Source: SAR86 cluster bacterium REDSEA-S09_B4
GTDB lineage: Bacteria > Pseudomonadota > Gammaproteobacteria > Magnimaribacterales > Magnimaribacteraceae
Reading direction: 5' to 3'
Length of the DNA stretch: 39,568 nucleotides
Assembly: GCA_001628005.1 (NCBI GenBank)
Contig: LUQU01000048.1
Span: forward strand, 55,844 to 95,411
The position numbers and the translations under genes were made by a program. Below the pieces are notes generated by a model. It was not told where the DNA came from, did no database searches, and worked only from the letters and a program-made list of their open reading frames with translations. Shown piece by piece: positions 34,940-39,568 of the stretch. The stretch's first letter is position 1, and each line of letters opens with the position of its first letter.

Positions 34940-35835
34940 AAAATTTGATTATAGGAGATGGTGCTATGGGCACTGAACTCCGAAGAAGAGGTGTAGAAGT
35001 ACCTTCTCACGTTGAATCTATATGGTCCGCTTTAGCACTTAAAGAAGCTACCTCTATAGTAGAAGAAATACACATTGATTATATTGAAGCTGGAAGTGAC
35101 TACATAACCACAAATAATTACGCTGTTACAAGACCCATTCTCTCTAGAGATAATTTAGATAATGAACTAGAAAGTCTAACAATTAAATCTATAGAAATAG
35201 CTAAGGCAGCTTTATCTAAAACAAAAAGAGAGAACGTAAAAATATTAGGATCTTTACCCCCTCTCGAAACAAGTTACCGAGCTGATCTTATTCTTAAAGA
35301 AGAAGAAATGAACAAGCAGTATTCTGAAATTGCAAATATTCTTAAAGGTAAGGTTGATATTATTATATGTGAAACTATGGCAAGTGCTTTAGAAGCAAAA
35401 TGTGCTTTAAAAGCGGCATTGGAAACAAATATGCCTGTTTGGGTAAGCTGGACTCTTCATGGAGATGTTAGAAATACGCTTCCAAGTGGAGAAACTGTAA
35501 ACCAAGCTTTTACAGAATTAAATGGGTTAGAACCAGACGCCTATTTAGTTAATTGCTGTGCAGCTAATTTAGTAACTCCCTCTATAAAAGCCCTCAAAGA
35601 ACTTACTGATATTCCTATTGGGGGATATGCAAATGCTGAAAATGTGGCATTAGATACAGAAAACTCTAATTTAAAGTTTGCTGCAGAAAGACACTGGGAT
35701 TCTGCTATAGAAATTAATGAAAAAGCCTATCTAGAAGAGGCTAGACTCTGGATCAAAGAAGGGGCTTCTATAGTTGGAGGTTGTTGTAGAACAAACCCCA
35801 GCTACATCAAAGAGTTAAGTAGTAACCTTAAATAA
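34936..35835 (+). CDS. Zinc-dependent homocysteine S-methyltransferase (MmuM/BhmT family)
   Basis: The 299-residue enzyme transfers a methyl group to homocysteine, giving methionine, without cobalamin or folate. GDGAMGTELRRRG (~7-19), TTNNYAVTR (~58-66), the zinc ligand Cys207 in VNCC, and the paired Cys283-Cys284 in GGCCRTNP match the family's three-cysteine zinc site. Methyl donors in characterised members are S-methylmethionine, SAM, glycine betaine or dimethylsulfoniopropionate; sequence alone does not select one. It is the last gene of the BCCT-metY-hydrolase unit and ends 3 nt before the convergent receptor gene. Confidence 0.9.
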   Translation: MKNLIIGDGAMGTELRRRGVEVPSHVESIWSALALKEATSIVEEIHIDYIEAGSDYITTNNYAVTRPILSRDNLDNELESLTIKSIEIAKAALSKTKRENVKILGSLPPLETSYRADLILKEEEMNKQYSEIANILKGKVDIIICETMASALEAKCALKAALETNMPVWVSWTLHGDVRNTLPSGETVNQAFTELNGLEPDAYLVNCCAANLVTPSIKALKELTDIPIGGYANAENVALDTENSNLKFAAERHWDSAIEINEKAYLEEARLWIKEGASIVGGCCRTNPSYIKELSSNLK

Positions 35836-35838
35836 ACC

Positions 35839-38205
35839 TTAAAGCTTGTATTTTAATCTAAGGCCTAAAGTCCTTGGTCTATTGGTAAAAACTGTTTCAG
35901 GCCTGTAACCCTGATATTCCCAAATAGTTGCTCTAGTATCAAAAATATTGTCAACGTAAAAGACCGCTGTCCAATCTTCACCTACCATTGTGGTTGAAAA
36001 GTTTCCTAATGTATAAGCACCTTGGTCAATAGGATTAGTCATTGAAGACTTTCTTTTTCCTGTTCTACTAAGACTAAGATCCCAATAACCAGAAAGGCCT
36101 TTAATATCAAAATCTTTATTTATTGCTACTGACCCTTTAATCTTAGGAACATTAGCAAGTCTTGTTCCTTCATTAGCTAGTGTGGCTCCATTTAAAACAT
36201 AATCTTCATCTAACCTAGGGTTTAAGATGGTTGTTCCTGCTATAAAGTTAACACCATTTTTAGTAGTTAAAGTGACGTCACCTTCTAAACCTTGAATGAT
36301 GGCATCCCCAATATTTGAATTAAACGATATGCTAGCTAAATCTAAGTCGAAATTTGCTGTTTGCATATCTTTCCAGCTCATAGAATAAAAAGTTAGGTTA
36401 TATCTTAATGTGCTGTCTTCAGATAGATACTTATAACCAACCTCTATATTGTTTAATTGATCTGAGTCATAGTAAAGAGGTGCTGCATCACTATTTTTAT
36501 TTATTCTATTAGTTCCTCCCGGCCTGTATCCTTGCGAATAATTCATATAAAGTAAGGCACCATTATCTAAAGCATAAGCTAAAGCTAATTTAGGAGCTGT
36601 ACCACTATCTTCCTCTACTCTATCATTATCATGCCCATAATAAGATGGTCCAAAGCCACCAAAGTATCCATTTTTAGCAACTATTCGAAGTTTAGAATCA
36701 AATTTTCTCATACCTACAGTCATCCTTAACTTTTCAGAAATAGCAAAGGTAGCTTCTCCGTAGATTGCTTTTACTTCATCTTCACGTAGATTATCTAAAT
36801 CCCACCATATACCCTCTCTGCCGGCAGTTCCTGTTCCTCCCCAAGTACCATCAGAGTAGTATCCCATCATGCCTGGCCATTTATAAGTGTATTGGTAGGG
36901 GTTCTCTAGATTGTCGTAAAAAACACCTATGATCCACTGAAGACTATCTTCTTGAGTGCCAGAGGTAACTCTAAACTCATGTGTTTCTCTTTCCATATTA
37001 AGAGAATAATCAGCCCACATTGTAGGATTATTACAAGCACCATCCCAAGTTCCGTAGTAGTAATAAGAGTAATAATCACAAGTATAGTAACTGTAATATC
37101 CAAAACCGTTTTGTGCAGGGCTATCTAAATTATAATATTCAACATAATCGTTGTAGTCCCAAAGATATCTAACATCCCTATCAAAAAAAGTACCTGCATA
37201 AGTTAATTGATTTCCAAATAGTCCATCACCTTCAATAGTGAAACTAGTTTGATCCCATTCATCATCTGTAAATTCACCTATAACTTTAGAGCTTTTTAAA
37301 TCACCTAAAGTAGTAGGTTGATGGTCCCAACTTCCATCAGTACGCGAATCTTGGTTTGTGTGAGTTAAAGTAGCAGTTAGACTATCATTTAACCAAGCCC
37401 TTAAAGAAGCTCGATAACCTTTTACACTACTGCTATTGCTATTATCTTGTTCAAGAAGAGGAACAGAGTAATTGCTTGCAGTAAAAGTCTTAGTACCCCC
37501 TACAAGGTCAATAAAACCTCCTTCACTTACGTCATAAGCTGAAATTCTGACTGAAGCTTTGTCTGTTATTGGTGCGTTAATAAAAGTTTCGAAGCTTCTG
37601 CTATCACCTCGTTCCATATTTGGACCTGATGAAGTGTCAACTTCAAATCCAAAATCTAGATTTCCTTGTTCTGGTTTGTTTGTAATTAATCTAACAGTAC
37701 CACCCTGTGCACTTGAACCATAAAGTGTGCCTTGAGGGCCATTCAAGACTTCAATTCTTTCCATGTCATAAATATGTAAATCTGGGTTGACTCCCACGGT
37801 ATTAATAGGAGATTCATCAATATACATGGCTACAGTTGTATTAGGGCCCGCTAAGTTTCCAAAATTACCATCTGATGTACCTCTTAAATAAAAGGCAGAT
37901 CTTCCTGGTCCATACTGAATATAAGAAAGAGTTGGAATCAACTCAGCATAATCCATGAAATCATTCACACCTGCATCATCAAGTCTAGAACCTGTAATAG
38001 CTTGGACACTCATAGGAAGATCTTCGATTCTAGATTCTCTTTTTGCAGCTGTAACAATAATTTCTTCTTCTGCTTCATTGTCTTCAGCTGCAACATCAAA
38101 GCTTGGAGTTGCAGTTAAAGCAATTGCCGATCCAAAAACTAAAGCTTTTTTAACTTTAGAATCATCAAATTCAAAAGGCGGTGCATTAAATTTATTTTTT
38201 TTCAT
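35839..38205 (-). CDS. TonB-dependent outer-membrane receptor
   Basis: The 788-residue receptor takes up an unknown large or scarce substrate with TonB energy. After a 19-residue polar extension, a hydrophobic signal core (ALVFGSAIALTA) and an Ala-rich cleavage region, the TonB box EEIIVTA (~48-54) leads into the plug domain (RIEDLPMSVQAITG, ..., YIQYGPGRSAFYLRG, NGPQGTLYGSSAQGGTVRLIT). The rest is a beta-barrel ending GLRLKYKL. An extracellular-loop-like stretch (~365-395) is extremely Tyr-rich and contains two cysteines. AGGGAG precedes the ATG. A good promoter and inverted repeat lie upstream. It belongs to the large pesticin/vitamin/iron-like receptor group; substrate cannot be read. Confidence 0.93.
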   Translation of the reverse strand: MKKNKFNAPPFEFDDSKVKKALVFGSAIALTATPSFDVAAEDNEAEEEIIVTAAKRESRIEDLPMSVQAITGSRLDDAGVNDFMDYAELIPTLSYIQYGPGRSAFYLRGTSDGNFGNLAGPNTTVAMYIDESPINTVGVNPDLHIYDMERIEVLNGPQGTLYGSSAQGGTVRLITNKPEQGNLDFGFEVDTSSGPNMERGDSRSFETFINAPITDKASVRISAYDVSEGGFIDLVGGTKTFTASNYSVPLLEQDNSNSSSVKGYRASLRAWLNDSLTATLTHTNQDSRTDGSWDHQPTTLGDLKSSKVIGEFTDDEWDQTSFTIEGDGLFGNQLTYAGTFFDRDVRYLWDYNDYVEYYNLDSPAQNGFGYYSYYTCDYYSYYYYGTWDGACNNPTMWADYSLNMERETHEFRVTSGTQEDSLQWIIGVFYDNLENPYQYTYKWPGMMGYYSDGTWGGTGTAGREGIWWDLDNLREDEVKAIYGEATFAISEKLRMTVGMRKFDSKLRIVAKNGYFGGFGPSYYGHDNDRVEEDSGTAPKLALAYALDNGALLYMNYSQGYRPGGTNRINKNSDAAPLYYDSDQLNNIEVGYKYLSEDSTLRYNLTFYSMSWKDMQTANFDLDLASISFNSNIGDAIIQGLEGDVTLTTKNGVNFIAGTTILNPRLDEDYVLNGATLANEGTRLANVPKIKGSVAINKDFDIKGLSGYWDLSLSRTGKRKSSMTNPIDQGAYTLGNFSTTMVGEDWTAVFYVDNIFDTRATIWEYQGYRPETVFTNRPRTLGLRLKYKL

Positions 38206-38224
38206 TTATCTCCCTGAAAATTAA

Positions 38225-38242
38225 AGAATATACGAATATTCT
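38225..38242. promoter_or_regulatory. Inverted repeat overlapping the receptor promoter, operator-like
   Basis: AGAATAT-N4-ATATTCT is a perfect 7-bp inverted repeat. Its outer arm covers most of the predicted -10 hexamer of the TonB-receptor promoter and the other arm the expected transcription start. This is the typical placing of a repressor operator. It does not resemble a complete Fur box. Confidence 0.5.
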
Positions 38243-38265
38243 AGCGTTTTGCTGGTAAGGGTCAA
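38238..38265 (-). promoter_or_regulatory. Promoter of the TonB-dependent receptor gene
   Basis: On the minus strand TTGACC (5 of 6), a 16-nt spacer and TAGAAT (5 of 6) lie 33 nt before the receptor ATG. This is the best sigma70-like promoter seen in the window. The 152-nt divergent gap (38206-38357) also serves the dioxygenase gene on the plus strand, whose promoter is not clear. Confidence 0.6.
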
Positions 38266-38357
38266 ATTAAAGCATGTATAGTTATTAAGGATAGAAATAA
38301 ATATAGTAATATTAAGTATCAGGTAAAAGGTGAAGCAACAAGAATTGATATTTACTT

Positions 38358-39419
38358 ATGATTGAGATTAAAAAAGATTCAGTAACATTATCAACGGGTT
38401 CAAATAAACAATACGACTTACCTTTTCTATGGTTAAGAGATAATTGTCAATGTGACGAATGTAGAATTATAGAGACTCAAGAGAAACAGTTTCTCTTGCA
38501 TACTGTCCCAGTAGATATATCTCCTACAAGTGTTGAAATGAAAAACGAAAGCCTGTTTGTTTTGTGGCCTGATAATCACCAATCGGTAATCCCACTAAAT
38601 CAAATAGAAGATAGCAGTAAACCTAGATATCCGGAACATAAGTTATGGGCAAGTGATTTCACTCCTAGAAGGTTTGATTGGTCTGAATTTTTGGATAATG
38701 AAGAGATTGCCTTGGAGGCACTAAAAACTTTTGTTAGTTTTGGTGTAATTATTTTAAATAATGCACCTAAGGTACCAGATTCAGTAGAACTTTTATCAAA
38801 AAGATTTGGACCAATTCATGAAACATTATTTGAAAGAATTCATAATGTTTCTGTAACGGGACATGTCTATAGTGTTGCTCATACTTCAAAGGGGCTTTCT
38901 CCTCATAATGATTTTGCAAGCTATAGGGCTCAACCAAGTGTTCAGGTTCTTTACATGTTAGAAAATGAATGCGAAGGAGGAGATTCAATAATTGTAGATG
39001 GTTGGGAAGTCGTAGAGGATTTAAGAAAGGATAATCCTAAGTATTTTAATATTTTAAAAGAGTTTAATGTTCCGTTTAGACAATTTGATGAAAATAATGA
39101 AACATATGCTGAGGCACCTATTATTAAATGTTCATCTGATGGGTCTGTAGAAAGTTTTAGATTTTCAAATCACTTAATGCAGATGATAGATCCGTCTAGA
39201 GAAGACCTAAAAAGTTTTTATAAAGCTTATCATGAAGTTTCCACTAGGGTTCATAACAGTAAATATCGTTCAACTTTTAGGTTGAATGCAGGAGAGGTAT
39301 TAATTGTTGCAAGTTTAAGAGTTTTACATGCTCGAGAATCATTTATACCCAATGGTAAAAGGTATTTACAGGACACTTATTTTGTATATGACAATGCCCT
39401 AAATAATTGTGTAATTTGA
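38358..39419 (+). CDS. Gamma-butyrobetaine hydroxylase-like Fe(II)/2-oxoglutarate dioxygenase
   Basis: The 353-residue protein has the two-domain layout of gamma-butyrobetaine dioxygenase. The N-terminal zinc domain has Cys30, Cys32, Cys35 and His74, with the same spacing as human BBOX1 Cys38-Cys40-Cys43-His82. The C-terminal TauD-type domain has the iron facial triad His183-x-Asp185 and His324, with Arg326 nearby. The characterised reaction is hydroxylation of gamma-butyrobetaine to L-carnitine; trimethyllysine dioxygenase is a close relative. No clear ribosome site lies near the ATG. It stands alone, divergent from the TonB receptor. Exact substrate is uncertain. Confidence 0.85.
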   Translation: MIEIKKDSVTLSTGSNKQYDLPFLWLRDNCQCDECRIIETQEKQFLLHTVPVDISPTSVEMKNESLFVLWPDNHQSVIPLNQIEDSSKPRYPEHKLWASDFTPRRFDWSEFLDNEEIALEALKTFVSFGVIILNNAPKVPDSVELLSKRFGPIHETLFERIHNVSVTGHVYSVAHTSKGLSPHNDFASYRAQPSVQVLYMLENECEGGDSIIVDGWEVVEDLRKDNPKYFNILKEFNVPFRQFDENNETYAEAPIIKCSSDGSVESFRFSNHLMQMIDPSREDLKSFYKAYHEVSTRVHNSKYRSTFRLNAGEVLIVASLRVLHARESFIPNGKRYLQDTYFVYDNALNNCVI

Positions 39420-39447
39420 CGTATTAGAGAGAGACAGCAGAACCTTA

Positions 39448-39475
39448 GAGGTCAATCCAAATTTGTACCGACCTC
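39448..39475. terminator. Possible hairpin terminator after the dioxygenase gene
   Basis: GAGGTC and GACCTC form a 6-bp stem around a 16-nt loop, with T5 following about 7 nt later (39483-39487). The position, between convergent genes, is right. The long loop and the gap before the T-run make it a weak candidate. Confidence 0.35.
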
Positions 39476-39485
39476 AAAGATCTTT

Positions 39486-39568
39486 TTATTCCGCGTAATC
39501 GAGTCCTTTTGCCTTTTGGACTTCTCGTTTGTTGGGATTAACAGACTCTCTAAACGGCACATCAACAA
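39486..39568 (-). CDS. C-terminal 26 codons of an unidentified gene (runs off the right edge)
   Basis: The minus strand from the window edge reads VDVPFRESVNPNKREVQ and then KAKGLDYAE before TAA. It has normal amino-acid composition and a convergent layout with the dioxygenase gene, so it looks like a real C-terminus. I do not recognise the family from this fragment. Confidence 0.6.
   Translation of the reverse strand, partial: VDVPFRESVNPNKREVQKAKGLDYAE

Noticed and set aside
38206-38357. Fur box upstream of the TonB receptor
   Set aside because: The inverted repeat AGAATAT-N4-ATATTCT does not match the GATAATGATAATCATTATC-type pattern, so no iron control is claimed.
1-39568. CRISPR arrays, tRNA/rRNA genes, IS elements, phage or integration sites
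   Set aside because: No spaced direct repeats, cloverleaf-like sequences, transposase or integrase motifs or terminal inverted repeats were seen in the intergenic gaps.
39486-39568. Naming the gene at the right edge
   Set aside because: Only 26 C-terminal residues are visible and they match no family I can recall with confidence.

Overview
The window is AT-rich, gene-dense DNA from a streamlined marine gammaproteobacterium. Gammaproteobacterial synteny supports this: rne divergent from rluC, yceD-rpmF-fab-mltG-tmk-holB, and mrp divergent from metG. A SAR86-like lineage is my best guess, from the low GC, tiny intergenic gaps, a TonB-dependent receptor, a sulfotransferase and BCCT/AGCS transporters. 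It cannot be proven from this sequence alone. About 30 genes were recognised. I saw no tRNA, rRNA, IS element, prophage or CRISPR array.

Layout. 1-6251 (minus): the 5' part of a giant surface protein (at least 2083 codons, open at the left edge) with a lipobox-like site, cadherin-type repeats and an RTX-like C-terminal region. 6394-8271 (minus): an AGCS amino-acid/Na+ symporter with an inserted soluble domain, and a small glutaredoxin. 8318-9845 (plus): a polytopic membrane protein and an epoxide-hydrolase-like alpha/beta hydrolase. 9834-17328 (minus): a ten-gene housekeeping run rluC-yceD-rpmF-fabD-fabG-acpP-fabF-mltG-tmk-holB, lacking the plsX, fabH and pabC genes present in the E. coli version. 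17589-19664 (plus): rne, whose product lacks the zinc-link cysteines. 19661-20518 (minus): nudC. 20600-23396 (plus): NhaD-type antiporter, dusA and a TerB-like protein. 23393-24903 (minus): mlaA without a lipobox, and mrp without its CxxC. 24971-28018 (plus): metG, its tRNA-binding domain as a separate gene, and a thioredoxin-reductase-like ferredoxin/flavodoxin-NADP reductase. 28015-31294 (minus): argG and a TPR-sulfotransferase fusion. 31312-35835 (plus): BCCT transporter, O-acetylhomoserine sulfhydrylase, alpha/beta hydrolase and homocysteine S-methyltransferase. 35839-38205 (minus): a TonB-dependent receptor with a good promoter and an overlapping operator-like inverted repeat. 38358-39419 (plus): a gamma-butyrobetaine-hydroxylase-like dioxygenase. 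39486-39568 (minus): the last 26 codons of an unidentified gene.

How the genes fit together. The most system-like unit is 31312-35835. It can be read as one operon that imports a methylated osmolyte, makes homocysteine by direct sulfhydrylation, and methylates it to methionine without cobalamin. A gamma-butyrobetaine-type dioxygenase nearby also belongs to trimethylammonium chemistry. The rest is lipid, cell-wall, RNA and tRNA housekeeping. Within it, several normally conserved cofactor or anchoring motifs are missing: the RNase E Zn-link, the Mrp CxxC and the MlaA lipobox. Genes are packed so tightly that three convergent pairs share a 4-nt stop-codon overlap, which leaves no room for intrinsic terminators.
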